The position numbers and the translations under genes are program-made. The notes beneath the pieces are model-generated. The model searched no databases. It saw only the letters and a list, made by a program, of their open reading frames with translations, and had not been told where the DNA came from. From contig NZ_QGTL01000022.1 of NCBI RefSeq assembly GCF_003182135.1, forward strand, positions 1-50,708: 50,708 nt of DNA. Direction: 5' to 3'. Below are positions 33,021 through 42,700 of this stretch, piece by piece. The stretch comes from Nocardia neocaledoniensis. Its GTDB lineage: Bacteria; Actinomycetota; Actinomycetes; Mycobacteriales; Mycobacteriaceae. The stretch's first letter is position 1; every line of letters starts with the position of its first letter.

Positions 33021-34522
33021 CCTCCGGACTCACCAACTCCACGGTGGCGCCCGGGGCTGACGTCGCCACTGTGCGCATCGCCGTCCTCGTGTCCACCTTC
33101 CAGGTCGATGTCGTGGTACCGACGAAGTTCACCATCGAGACGTTCATCGACGACCTCCTCGTGGTGCTCGCTGCCGCGATCGAAGACCAGGACATCGACC
33201 TGCGTCCGCCACGGGGCCAGTGGAGCTTGGCTCGACCCGGGAGCGGACCGATCCCACGATGGAACACTCTGGGTGACCACGATATCGTCGACGGCACGGT
33301 GCTGATGCTGACGGTCGCCGAGTCGTCGGAGACCTTCACGCCGGTGGTCGAGGACATCACAGACGCACTTGCGCTGATCAACGAACGTGAGTTCGCCGAA
33401 TTCGATTCCCACACCGCGTCAGTCGTCGGCCTTGCTCTGCTGGGCACGGCTGCGTCGACGGTGGCGGCCATGTCGATCATGTGGTGGACCGAGGCCGAGT
33501 CGCCGTGGTGGTGTGGAATTCCGAGTCTCGTGCTCGGTATCGGGTGTCTGATCGCAGGGGTCGTCGGGCGGAGGTTTCAGGTTTCCGGCCGCACGAGTCT
33601 GGCGCTAGGGCTGTCCTGTGTCCCGCTGCTCTTCGCGGGCGCCGCACTCCTGGTCCCCGCCGCGGACCAATCACCGAAGTTCGCGGCGGCGCAGGTCGCG
33701 GCGGGTGCTCTGGTGGCTGCGGTCGGTGCCGTCACCTTCCTTCGTTCCACCGGGCTCGGGACCGGGTCGATGATCGCGGTCGGGGTCGTCGGAGCGTTGA
33801 CCGCGGTGACCGCATTGCCGCTGATGTATTTCGACGTGACGGTGCGCCAAGCCTCCGGCTTCCTGTTGTTCGCCGGTCTCTTGTTGCTGACCGGTGCTCC
33901 TCGGATCGCGGTGGTGATCGCCAGGATCCGGCCGCCGGACCTGCCCGACCCCGGCAACGACGTCTCCTCAGCCACCCTGACCGACATCTTCGATGCAGAG
34001 GCGGCCGCGGCCGGTGATTCGGCACATGACCAACCCGACCGAAACACAGCGCGCGGCATCGAAAACAAAGCGAGAGTGGCGGTGGCCAGTCTGCGCGGGC
34101 TTATCGTCGCCGCATGCGCGGTGCTCGTGGCCGGCGCCGTGCTGACCAACAGCGTGAGCCCCGGTGGAATCCGCGAGATCGTCGTCGCCACGGCGACCGC
34201 AGGCATCCTGGCCATGCGGTCGCGGTGGTTCCCCGACCGGGTACAGGCCACCTCGCTTGTGCTGTCCGCCGCCGTGATCGCGGTCGGGGTCGGGTTCGTC
34301 TTGCTCTCGGCCTACCGGAGCCCGATGGCGGACGTGGCAATCATGGCCGCGATCGCCGCGGCGGGATGCGCAGGGTGGGCCGGCTGCAGCAGACTGCCCG
34401 ACCGTCGGCTGTCGCCGGTGACCCGTCGCGTGATCGACCTCATCGAGTACCTGTTGATCCTGTCGGTGCCGGTCATCGCCTTCTGGATCATGGACGTTTA
34501 CACCGCGATGCGGGAGATCTGA
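33011..34522 (+). CDS. eccD: ESX membrane channel component EccD
   Basis: 503 aa. Residues ~15-110 form the ubiquitin-like cytosolic domain (VRIAVLVSTFQVDVVVPTKF; NTLGDHDIVDGTVLMLT). About eleven transmembrane helices follow from ~135 to the end (SVVGLALLGTAASTVAAMSI onward). EccD forms the membrane vestibule of the ESX pore. ATG 33011 is used; ATG 33017 would give the commoner ATGA overlap with espI. The stop overlaps the mycP start. Confidence 0.93.
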   Translation: MAMTSGLTNSTVAPGADVATVRIAVLVSTFQVDVVVPTKFTIETFIDDLLVVLAAAIEDQDIDLRPPRGQWSLARPGSGPIPRWNTLGDHDIVDGTVLMLTVAESSETFTPVVEDITDALALINEREFAEFDSHTASVVGLALLGTAASTVAAMSIMWWTEAESPWWCGIPSLVLGIGCLIAGVVGRRFQVSGRTSLALGLSCVPLLFAGAALLVPAADQSPKFAAAQVAAGALVAAVGAVTFLRSTGLGTGSMIAVGVVGALTAVTALPLMYFDVTVRQASGFLLFAGLLLLTGAPRIAVVIARIRPPDLPDPGNDVSSATLTDIFDAEAAAAGDSAHDQPDRNTARGIENKARVAVASLRGLIVAACAVLVAGAVLTNSVSPGGIREIVVATATAGILAMRSRWFPDRVQATSLVLSAAVIAVGVGFVLLSAYRSPMADVAIMAAIAAAGCAGWAGCSRLPDRRLSPVTRRVIDLIEYLLILSVPVIAFWIMDVYTAMREI

Positions 34523-35874
34523 TGCGAATCGGCGTTTTCGTGGCGGTGATATTGATTCTGGCGACGGGACTGCTCGCCACCGCGCCGGCCGCCGCAGTGG
34601 ATCCGCCCGAGGTGGTCGTCGGCGTGGTGCCGGCCGACCTGCCCCCGGGGCCGGAGACACCGATGAAGCAGGACAAGGGATGTCTGGCCGCGGGAGTGCT
34701 CCCGCACTCCGACATGACCAGGACCCCGCCCGCTGACCTGGCGCTCGGGCTCGGTCGGGCACGGGAACTGAGCCGGGGAGCTGGAGTCAAGGTCGCGGTG
34801 ATCGACACGGGTGTGGAGCCGAACCGGCGGCTGCCCAACGTTGTCGGCGGCGGCGACTTCGTGACGGCCGGTGGCGACGGACTCTCCGACTGCGACGCAC
34901 ACGGCACCCTCATCGCGGGAATCATCGCTGCGGCTCCCGATCCGCAAGACCCCTTCGTCGGAGTGGCGCCGGATGCGGAGATCATCTCGATCAGGCTTCG
35001 TTCGGGCGCCTTCTCCGCCGAGCGTCCGCCACGCGACCCCGCCGAGCAGACCGCCATCGAAATCCGTACGCTGGCCAGAGCGATCACCCATGCCGCGAAT
35101 CTCGGTGCCGGAGTGATCGTGGTGTCGATCCCGATCTGCCTGCCCGCCGGCCAGCAGCCCGACCAATCCGCGGTAGCCGACGCGCTCGGATACGCGGTCC
35201 ATGTCCGCGGCTCACTCGTCGTAGCCGGAGCCGGACAGGCGGGCAGCGGGTGCGAGCAAAACCCGGACATCGACCCGGCCGCGCCGCGCGATCCCCGGAA
35301 TTGGCGTGCTGTGCGCACCATCTCGACTCCGGGCTGGTATCACTCGGCGGTATTGACAGTCGGGTACACGGGCGCGACGGGGTCCCCCGCTGACAACTCC
35401 CTTCGGGGTCCTTGGGTTTCGGTGGCCGCGCCCGGCGTAGGTATCGAATCGCTCGGTCCGGGCGACTCCGGCCTGGTGAACGGTGTCGGCGCGCCCGGAA
35501 ACCTCGTACCGGTCGGTGGGGCCTCGTTTGCCGCGGCATACGTGGCCGGGGTCGCCGCGCTGCTTCGTTCGCGATTCCCGCACGAGACGTCGGGCCAGAT
35601 CATCGCCCGACTGCGGCTGACAGCGCACGCGTCGGCACGGGGTGTCGACAACGCGGTCGGTGCCGGTCTGATCGATCCCCTCGGGGCCCTTGCCTACCGT
35701 TCACCACCCGAGCCCGCGGCTGGCACCTACCAGGCGTCGAGATTCGTCATGCCCGCTGCGCCGAAGCGTCGAGACCCGCTACCGGGAGTCGTTGCCTCCG
35801 TGGTGATGGGGGTCGCGGTCCTCCTCGGCGCGGCGGGCATCGGTGCACGCGCGATGGTGAGGACGCGGCGGTGA
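34522..35874 (+). CDS. mycP: ESX mycosin protease MycP
   Basis: 450 aa from the ATG in the TGATG overlap with eccD. A signal peptide (~1-25) precedes a subtilisin-like domain with catalytic D95 (VAVIDTGV), H127 (DAHGTLIAGI) and S335 (GGASFAAAYVAG), and a C-terminal transmembrane helix (~418-440) anchors it. Family cysteines are present. The oxyanion Asn expected in AAGN is Gln239 here (GAGQAGSGC), so catalysis may be weakened. MycP also stabilises the ESX membrane complex independently of proteolysis. It overlaps eccE by GTGA. Confidence 0.93.
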   Translation: MRIGVFVAVILILATGLLATAPAAAVDPPEVVVGVVPADLPPGPETPMKQDKGCLAAGVLPHSDMTRTPPADLALGLGRARELSRGAGVKVAVIDTGVEPNRRLPNVVGGGDFVTAGGDGLSDCDAHGTLIAGIIAAAPDPQDPFVGVAPDAEIISIRLRSGAFSAERPPRDPAEQTAIEIRTLARAITHAANLGAGVIVVSIPICLPAGQQPDQSAVADALGYAVHVRGSLVVAGAGQAGSGCEQNPDIDPAAPRDPRNWRAVRTISTPGWYHSAVLTVGYTGATGSPADNSLRGPWVSVAAPGVGIESLGPGDSGLVNGVGAPGNLVPVGGASFAAAYVAGVAALLRSRFPHETSGQIIARLRLTAHASARGVDNAVGAGLIDPLGALAYRSPPEPAAGTYQASRFVMPAAPKRRDPLPGVVASVVMGVAVLLGAAGIGARAMVRTRR

Positions 35875-37526
35875 TCCATCCGAGGATTCGGATCGCCACG
35901 ACCGAGCGGGTGCCGTTCGCGCTGCTCGTGATCGTCGGCAGCGTGGTCGTTGTCGCGTTGCTCGGCCGGATGCCGTTGTGGGGGATAGTGGCCGCTGCCG
36001 TGGTCGCGACTGTCGCGGTGACGGTGCAGGTGGGACGTCGCACCGGTGTTCGGTGGCTGATCGACCGGATCGCCTACCGGTGCGGGCGGACACACAGAGC
36101 GCGCGAACTGGCCGCGGCGGCCTCGATCGAGGACGTGGAGGTCGCCGCAGGTGTGTGTGGGGTGCGCGAGGACGGCACCGTGCTGGTCTCGATGGTCCAG
36201 CTTTCCCCGAACCTCGATCTCCCCACGGTGGTATCGAGCGGAGGCCTCTACACCGAAGACGCCGTTTCGTTGTCCACTCTGCGACCGCTGCTCGACCATT
36301 TCGGGATCGGTGTCGACGTCGACATCGTCGCGACGGGGCGGCGGGTACGTCCGGCGGGCACGTACAGCATGCTCTACGACCAGCTGATCGGATCCACCCC
36401 CGCCGTCGGAGAACGCTTGACCTGGTTGGTGATACGGCTCGACACGGCGCGCAATCTCGCGGCGCTGAAGCGGCGAGGTCCCGTCGCCGAGGCGGGCCCG
36501 CGGGCATTGGCCTCGGCAGCGCACCGGATCGCGCGCAGGCTGCGTGAGGCGGGGATCACTGCCCATCCGTTGCCGGCCACAGCGTTGCGTGAGGCCATCA
36601 GACACCTCCACGCGGGCGTCGAGCTGGACGATCTGCAGGAGACCTGGCACACCATCGAGTCCTCGGTCGCTGGTCGGACAATGACCAGTTTTCTGATCGA
36701 CTGGGATCGTTTCACCGACGGTGACCTCGATGAATGCTGGTCGATGAGTCCTGGCCGAACAACCTTGGTTGTCAGCCTGTCCGGCGCGAGCGATCGAACC
36801 CATGCTCTCGTCCGGTTCGTCGGACCCGCGATCGGCAAGGCGCAGCCGGACTTCCTGCGCGCACTGACCGGCCGCCAGTTCGAGGCCCTGCTGGCCTCAC
36901 TGCCGACAGCGACCTCTGTGGCGAAACTCGCCGACGGCGAGCCGGCGAACGGTGGCGTCGCGCGCGGTGCGCCTGTGGATCTCACGGTGGCCATCGGCCC
37001 GACCGGGCAGATCCTCGGCGCGATCAACGGTCAGCCGCAGCACAGCCTCGCCATGGTCCTGTTCGACCCCGCGCACTTCAACACGCGGCACCGCTCGATC
37101 GATGTCAGGGCCGCGCTACCCATCGCTCAGCAGATCGTGCTCCGGGCCATGGTGGTCGGTGCGGATGTCGAGGTGCACACCTCCCGACCGGACAGCTGGC
37201 GGCGACTGATCGACGCGGTGGCCGACGCACGTTCGATTCGCCTGGTCGACGACGGGCAGATCGGCACGACATCCGGGTCGGAGGTCCGCTGCGCCCCGAC
37301 CATCGCGGTGTTCGACCAAATGGCACCGACAACCGTTGACGCGCCCACCACGGTGACGATCGAGGAGCCCGGAGGGGCTCGTCGCCGAACGGCGGACATC
37401 ACCATCGATCAGGTGAGCGCGACCGCCGTGGATGTCGCGATTCCGATGCGGACGGTCCGCGTGGATCTCATCGAGCCACGGGGAGAAACACGGTACCTGG
37501 AATCGAGCAACGGGCAGGCGCACTGA
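35871..37526 (+). CDS. eccE: ESX membrane protein EccE
   Basis: 551 aa from GTG 35871 overlapping the mycP stop; the longer open frame upstream is inside mycP. Two N-terminal transmembrane helices (~14-32 and ~36-54) precede a cytosolic domain with the EccE pattern (VEVAAGVCGVREDGTVLVSM; TWLVIRLDTARNLAAL; a duplicated ATG-type region in the second half). EccE sits at the periphery of the ESX complex and closes the core gene set. Confidence 0.92.
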   Translation: MIHPRIRIATTERVPFALLVIVGSVVVVALLGRMPLWGIVAAAVVATVAVTVQVGRRTGVRWLIDRIAYRCGRTHRARELAAAASIEDVEVAAGVCGVREDGTVLVSMVQLSPNLDLPTVVSSGGLYTEDAVSLSTLRPLLDHFGIGVDVDIVATGRRVRPAGTYSMLYDQLIGSTPAVGERLTWLVIRLDTARNLAALKRRGPVAEAGPRALASAAHRIARRLREAGITAHPLPATALREAIRHLHAGVELDDLQETWHTIESSVAGRTMTSFLIDWDRFTDGDLDECWSMSPGRTTLVVSLSGASDRTHALVRFVGPAIGKAQPDFLRALTGRQFEALLASLPTATSVAKLADGEPANGGVARGAPVDLTVAIGPTGQILGAINGQPQHSLAMVLFDPAHFNTRHRSIDVRAALPIAQQIVLRAMVVGADVEVHTSRPDSWRRLIDAVADARSIRLVDDGQIGTTSGSEVRCAPTIAVFDQMAPTTVDAPTTVTIEEPGGARRRTADITIDQVSATAVDVAIPMRTVRVDLIEPRGETRYLESSNGQAH

Positions 37527-37576
37527 TATTCGGTGGCTCGCCGTCCTGTGCGCAGTTCTCCTATTCCCGATATCGG

Positions 37577-37582
37577 TAAGGT
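37577..37582 (+). promoter_or_regulatory. putative leaderless promoter -10 for regulator gene
   Basis: TAAGGT fits TANNNT and ends 6 bases before the GTG at 37589, which has no Shine-Dalgarno sequence. This spacing is typical of actinobacterial leaderless transcripts. Confidence 0.4.
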
Positions 37583-37588
37583 CGTGGT

Positions 37589-37930
37589 GTGGAAAAGGAC
37601 TCACAATCCGAGCACGCTGCCGCCGCCGCGCCAGAAAGCGTGCATGCGCTCACGCCCAGGCAAGCGGCGGCAGCGATCTTCTCGCGGCGACTATCCGAAC
37701 TGATATCGGAGTCGATGGTCTCGACCGCGGATGGTGCGACCAGGTCATTGACGTTGTATTCACTCGCGCAGCACCTGGAGATGACGTATCCGGACGTCCC
37801 CATTTCACAATCAGGTCTCTACCGCCTGATCCACGGCGATTCGATTCCCAGACTCGATCTGGTGATTGCGTTGGCGCGGGTTTTCGAGGTGCCTCCCGAG
37901 TTCTTCGTGACGGAACCGGAAGGGCGTTGA
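37589..37930 (+). CDS. XRE-type HTH regulator, EspR-like
   Basis: 113 aa. After a ~25-residue tail, an amphipathic helix (AAAIFSRRLSELISES) leads to a helix-turn-helix: SLTLYSLAQHLEMTYPD, then PISQSGLYRLIHGDSIP (recognition helix) and LDLVIALARVFEVPPEFF. This order is that of the N-terminal domain of EspR-type ESX regulators, but the C-terminal dimerisation domain is absent or very short. The gene follows eccE and has an ESX palindrome 13 bases after its stop, making it the obvious candidate to bind that motif (inference). Confidence 0.75.
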   Translation: MEKDSQSEHAAAAAPESVHALTPRQAAAAIFSRRLSELISESMVSTADGATRSLTLYSLAQHLEMTYPDVPISQSGLYRLIHGDSIPRLDLVIALARVFEVPPEFFVTEPEGR

Positions 37931-37943
37931 GGCCGACCAGATG

Positions 37944-37959
37944 TTCCCACTGCTGGGAA
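37944..37959. promoter_or_regulatory. ESX palindrome copy 5, upstream of discoidin-like gene
   Basis: A perfect TTCCCA-CTGC-TGGGAA. The -10 TAGTAT at 37990-37995 starts 38.5 bp from its centre, as at copy 2. Confidence 0.55.
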
Positions 37960-37989
37960 TGCGAGAGCGGGTGGTACCTGTTCACTCGG

Positions 37990-37995
37990 TAGTAT
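37990..37995 (+). promoter_or_regulatory. putative leaderless promoter -10 (TAGTAT)
   Basis: TAGTAT ends 6 bases before ATG 38002, and there is no Shine-Dalgarno sequence in between, as expected for a leaderless mRNA. No good -35 is visible, consistent with an activator-dependent promoter. Confidence 0.5.
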
Positions 37996-38001
37996 TCGGA
38001 C

Positions 38002-38994
38002 ATGCCCGAGGACCCACCGGATATATTTCTTCATCAGCGAGGGGTGGTTCTCGAGGCATTGCTGTCCGATCCGGAATTGGACATCCCGGACTCGGCCAGC
38101 GGGCCGGATGGGACCGAAGCTAGGTCGGTCCCATCCGCGCTCAACCCGTCGGCGGCGCCTGCGGCAGGCACCGGCACACCCCGCGCCAGCGCGCGAATTC
38201 TCGCGCTGCTCAACGGAGAAGACGAACAAGCTCCGGACAGGCAATCCGCCGTGCGATTCCCGGAAGGCGAACACGTCGTCGATCCCCGGCGGGAATCCGC
38301 GCCCGCCGCTCCCAGTGAGGAACCGCAGCCGCAACGGCCCGCGCGCAACTCGCCATCATCGATCGGACAGCGGGCGGTCGCGGCCCTGCGCCGACCACGC
38401 GTGGCGATGACAGTCGGTGCCGTGGTGATCGTGATGCTCATGCTGGTGATGTTCATGGGGGGCGAGGAACCGGACGATGCGTCCAATGACCACCTGCTGG
38501 TCATCTCCCCTCCCGCGGCCGCCACAACGACATCGACGAGCACTACGGCCGTGGCATCGGAGATCGAGGTGAAGTCGGCACAGTCGAAATGCCCACCCGG
38601 CAGCACCTCGGGAATGGATGCCTTCGCTGGGGAATCAGGCAAGGCGTGGTCCTGTGTCCGCGCGTTCAAGGTCGACGGACAAGTGTTGTCCATCGACCTC
38701 GGCACAGTCCGCGAGATCGACTCCATCGGCATCGTCCCTGGATGGGACAGCGTGAGTCCGGACGGCGAGGACCAATGGTCGAAGTATCGCACCGTGAGCC
38801 GCGTTTCCTATCAGTTCGACGACGCCGACACCTCGCTGTACACCCAGCAGACGATGGACCAGCGCACGCTGGTCGTCACCAAGTTCACGCCGCCGATCCG
38901 CGCGTCCAAGATCGTGCTCACCGTCCTCGAGTCGAAGGGGGACTCGTCGTTGAACACCACGGCGATCTCCGCGATCACGATCCGGGGGCGGTAA
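38002..38994 (+). CDS. membrane-anchored discoidin/NADase-type carbohydrate-binding protein
   Basis: 330 aa. A cytosolic Pro/Ala-rich N-terminus (~1-132), one transmembrane helix (~133-153, VAMTVGAVVIVMLMLVMFM), a Thr/Ser linker, then an external domain (~195-330) with a Cys pair. Its motifs are VLSIDLGTVREIDSIGIVPG, YRTVSRVSYQF and ASKIVLTVLES ending AISAITIRG. This is the beta-sandwich pattern of F5/8-type discoidin domains, in particular the NADase translocation-type family (assignment from memory). It probably binds glycans at the envelope. It is followed closely by the zinc-ribbon protein gene and preceded by an ESX palindrome, suggesting a link to ESX. Confidence 0.7.
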   Translation: MPEDPPDIFLHQRGVVLEALLSDPELDIPDSASGPDGTEARSVPSALNPSAAPAAGTGTPRASARILALLNGEDEQAPDRQSAVRFPEGEHVVDPRRESAPAAPSEEPQPQRPARNSPSSIGQRAVAALRRPRVAMTVGAVVIVMLMLVMFMGGEEPDDASNDHLLVISPPAAATTTSTSTTAVASEIEVKSAQSKCPPGSTSGMDAFAGESGKAWSCVRAFKVDGQVLSIDLGTVREIDSIGIVPGWDSVSPDGEDQWSKYRTVSRVSYQFDDADTSLYTQQTMDQRTLVVTKFTPPIRASKIVLTVLESKGDSSLNTTAISAITIRGR

Positions 38995-38998
38995 CGGC

Positions 38999-39655
38999 GT
39001 GTCCGAACTGGTGTGCCGATACTGCGGACACCCGAATCCGGCGGACAGACGGCGCTGCGAACATTGCGGTGCGCCGCTGACACCGGAATCGAGCGGCGGC
39101 CCGGCCGGCTCGGGTCTGGCGCGGGCCGCGGAGACCGCGGTGGCGGAGGTGATGGCCCCGGGTGAGCGTGCGATCGGGGTGGTCCGTTGGCTGATCCGTC
39201 TTGCCGCGGTGGCTGTTTCGATCGGCCTGGCGTTTCTCGGAGTGCGTTCCTGCTCGTTCTTTCCGCAGTCGAGCGAAGACCACTCCGTCTACTCCGCGCT
39301 GCCGGAGCCGCTGCGGTCGGCCGCGGTCTGCCGGCCGCTCACGGATGCGACGCCGATCCAGAAATGCACCATCGAGGCGGATCACGCCTTGTTGTTCGGC
39401 GGGCTGGCCGGTGGCCGCGCGCTGACGTTTTACGCGGACCGCGCCGACTCGACGCGTGGCGCGGACACTGTCCAACGCTGGCGGCGCTCGGGCGGAACCG
39501 TGCTGCGTGACGGCCCGCGCGAGTTCCTCGCCATCGGAGCTTCGGGCGACGTGCTGTATCGCAACACAACTTCCGGGCTGCAGATCGAGACAGGAACCTT
39601 CGCGAACCACAGGGCCGCGAAGACATTTCTCGCTCGGTCCGGGCTCGTGAACTGA
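38999..39655 (+). CDS. zinc-ribbon membrane protein
   Basis: 218 aa, GTG start 4 bases after the preceding stop. An N-terminal zinc ribbon (C6-x2-C9 ... C20-x2-C23) faces the cytosol; one transmembrane helix lies at ~63-84 (LIRLAAVAVSIGLAFLGVR); the rest is an external domain with two further Cys (CRPL, CTIE) and regular strand-turn repeats. The external domain is not recognised. It is coupled to the discoidin-like protein and may form an envelope complex with it. Confidence 0.7.
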   Translation: MSELVCRYCGHPNPADRRRCEHCGAPLTPESSGGPAGSGLARAAETAVAEVMAPGERAIGVVRWLIRLAAVAVSIGLAFLGVRSCSFFPQSSEDHSVYSALPEPLRSAAVCRPLTDATPIQKCTIEADHALLFGGLAGGRALTFYADRADSTRGADTVQRWRRSGGTVLRDGPREFLAIGASGDVLYRNTTSGLQIETGTFANHRAAKTFLARSGLVN

Positions 39656-39708
39656 CCGGGTGTTGCGTCCGAGAGGGAGCGACAGCTCTCACAGTCGATA
39701 GGAAACCA

Positions 39709-42700
39709 GTGGTACTCAATCAGCACCCCACATCACCCTCGCGGCGGCCCCACGGCGACCCGGGCGATCCGGAAGCCGCCTACTTCCGCTGGCTGCGGCC
39801 GGGTGCCGCGGCGACCGCGGATCGGGCTCAAAGGATCTTCCGCAACCACCGCGCGCTCGCGACGGTCCGTGCGCCCGGGGCATCGCTCATCCGGGTATAT
39901 CGTCCGGCCGACGGGTGCGGACTGGGCACGGCGGTCCAGATCGTCATCGACGACATGCCATTGCTGGTCAACTCCGTCTCCGCCGCACTACGTCACCTCG
40001 GCGTGGCCGTCGGCGAACTGGTCCATCCGGTGTTCGACGTCGACCGTGACGAGACGGGGCGGCTGCGATCGTCGACGTCGCTGCGTGGCGGCAACGCGGT
40101 GGCCGCGTCCGGCAACACGGTACGCGAGTCGTGGATGCACGTGCAGCTCGCCGCGGAGGTCGGAGACGATCTCGCGGAAACCATCTCGTCGACTCTCTCG
40201 CGATTGCTCGCCGACCTGAGCCGTGTCGCTGACGACACCCACAAGATCATCGAAAGGATGCACACCGTCGGCGACAAGCTCGCCCAGGCGGACCGCCGTC
40301 TCGGTGACCAGGAATCGGGGGAGTGCGCACGACTGCTCCATTGGCTCACCGACGGGCACTTCACCCTCCTCGGATACGGCTATTACCAGGCTCATCGCAC
40401 CGTCGATGACGAAGCGGGCGCGGAGGTATGGCAACTCCCGGACACGGGGCTGGGCGTGCTGGCCAACGCGCGCGCCGCGGAGCTCACGGTCCCGGTCTTC
40501 GGCGCGAAGCGGCCGACGTTGCGGATGGGCAGTGGATCGCTCGACGCGGTGCTGCCCGGTGCGCGCGACCTCTACTTCATCAGCGTCGCCGACGCCGCGC
40601 CGGGCGACCGATCCGACGCGGTCATCGGCAACGACACCGTCGCACTGGTCAAAGGCGAGCACGTCTTCGTCGGCACGTTCACCGTGACCGGCCTGCACGA
40701 GGACATCCTCGACATCCCTGTCATCTCGCGGCGAGCGCTGCAGGTCATCGAATGGTCGGGAGTCGAACTCGATTCGTACTCCGGGCAGGCGATGCTCGAG
40801 ATGATGCAGTCCTTCCCGCGCGTAGAACTGTTCTCCACCGATGCTCGTCGGCTCTACGACACCGTGTCCGATGTGATGAATCTGGGTCTGCGACGCCAGA
40901 TCCGGCTGTTCCTGCGGCACGATGAGCGGTCCGGGGCTGTCTACTGTCTCGTGTACATGCCGCGTGACAGGTACTCCTCCGAGGCCAGGCAACGGATGAG
41001 CGACATCCTTCGCGGCGAGTTCCAGGCTGACCGCGTGTCGTACTCCTCGAGGGCGAGCGAATCCGAGCTCGCGGTGCTCTATTTCACTGTCCATCGAGGG
41101 TCCACGTCCGGGCCGGTCGATGTCTCCGAGCTGCGCCGCGAGCGAATCCAGGATCTGCTGTTCGCGGCGACGGTGAGCTGGATCGATCAATTGCTTGCCG
41201 CGGCGGACGCTTCCGACATCACCTCTTCAGTGGTGAAGGCTTACATCGATGCCTTCCCAGCGGGGTACCAGCAGGACCACTCGCCGGCGCGTGCGCTCGC
41301 CGATCTCCGCAGGCTCGAGCGGTTGCGAGACGGCTCCATCGATGTAAATCTGTTCCGGCGCCCGGACTCCCCGATCGGGGAGTGGCGCTTGAGTTTGTTC
41401 GTCACCGATGCGAGCACATCCCTGAGTCGGGTTCTTCCGGTCCTGCACAGCCTCGGAGTCGAGGTCCTGGATGAGCGTCCCTACCGAATCCGCCGCGGGG
41501 ATGGCGTGACCCGATGGCTGTTCGAGTTCCGGCTGCACGTGCCCGGGTCGGTGCTACAGGCGGCACTCGACCCGGATCTGGACGCTGGCTTGATCGACGA
41601 CGGCACCGGCGCGGCGCCGGAGGCCGGGTTGCGTCGTCGCTTTCCCGAGGCGTTCGAGGCGATGTGGTTCGGACGGTGTGACGTGGATCCGTTGAACGAG
41701 CTCGTGGTGCGCGCGGGCCTCGACTGGCGCCAAGTGACGATCTTGCGTGCCTACGCGAAGTATTTGAAGCAGGGAGGATTCGCCTACACTTCCAAGACCA
41801 TCGCCCGCGTGCTGCTCGCGAACCCCGCAGCCGCCAAGTCCTGCGTCGAACTGTTCACCGCCTATTTCGATCCAGACAGGGCGCGCCCCAAATCCGATGC
41901 GGCAGCGACGAGCATCGTCGAGCGCTTGCAATCCGACATCGACGAGGTCCTCAGTTTGGAGACTGACCGGATTCTGCGTGCGTTTTTGACCCTGATCACG
42001 GCGACAGTCCGGACGAACTACTTCCGGCGCCACAACGCGGGTGGGGCCCCGTCCTGCCTGTCGCTGAAACTCGAACCCCGACGAATCGACGAACTCCCTT
42101 GGCCGAGGCCGCATTTCGAGATCTTCGTGTATGCGCCGTGGGTAGAGGGCGTACATCTGCGTTTCGGTTCAGTCGCTCGCGGGGGCCTGCGCTGGTCGGA
42201 CCGGCAGGAAGACTACCGGACCGAGATCCTGGGGCTGGTGAAAGCGCAGGCGGTCAAGAACTCGGTCATTGTTCCAGTCGGCGCCAAAGGCGGCTTCGTG
42301 GTGAAACGGCCTCCGGTTGCGACCGGTGACGCGGGAGCGGACCGGGCAGCGCTGTCGGCCGAAAGCATCCGGTGCTACCGGGCGTTCATCGCGGGAATGC
42401 TCGACATCACCGACAACATCGATCGCGGCACCGGCGCGGTGGTGCCGCCGGCACGAGTGGTCCGCAGAGACGGCGATGACACCTACCTGGTGGTGGCCGC
42501 TGACAAGGGGACCGCCACGTTCTCCGACATCGCCAACGAGGTCGCGGCAGACTACGACTTCTGGTTGGGCGACGCGTTTGCGTCGGGCGGCTCGGCCGGA
42601 TACGACCACAAGCAGATGGGAATTACGGCCCGCGGAGCGTGGGAAAGCGTGAAGCGTCACTTCCGGGAGATGGACGTCGACGTACAGACCGAAGACTTCA

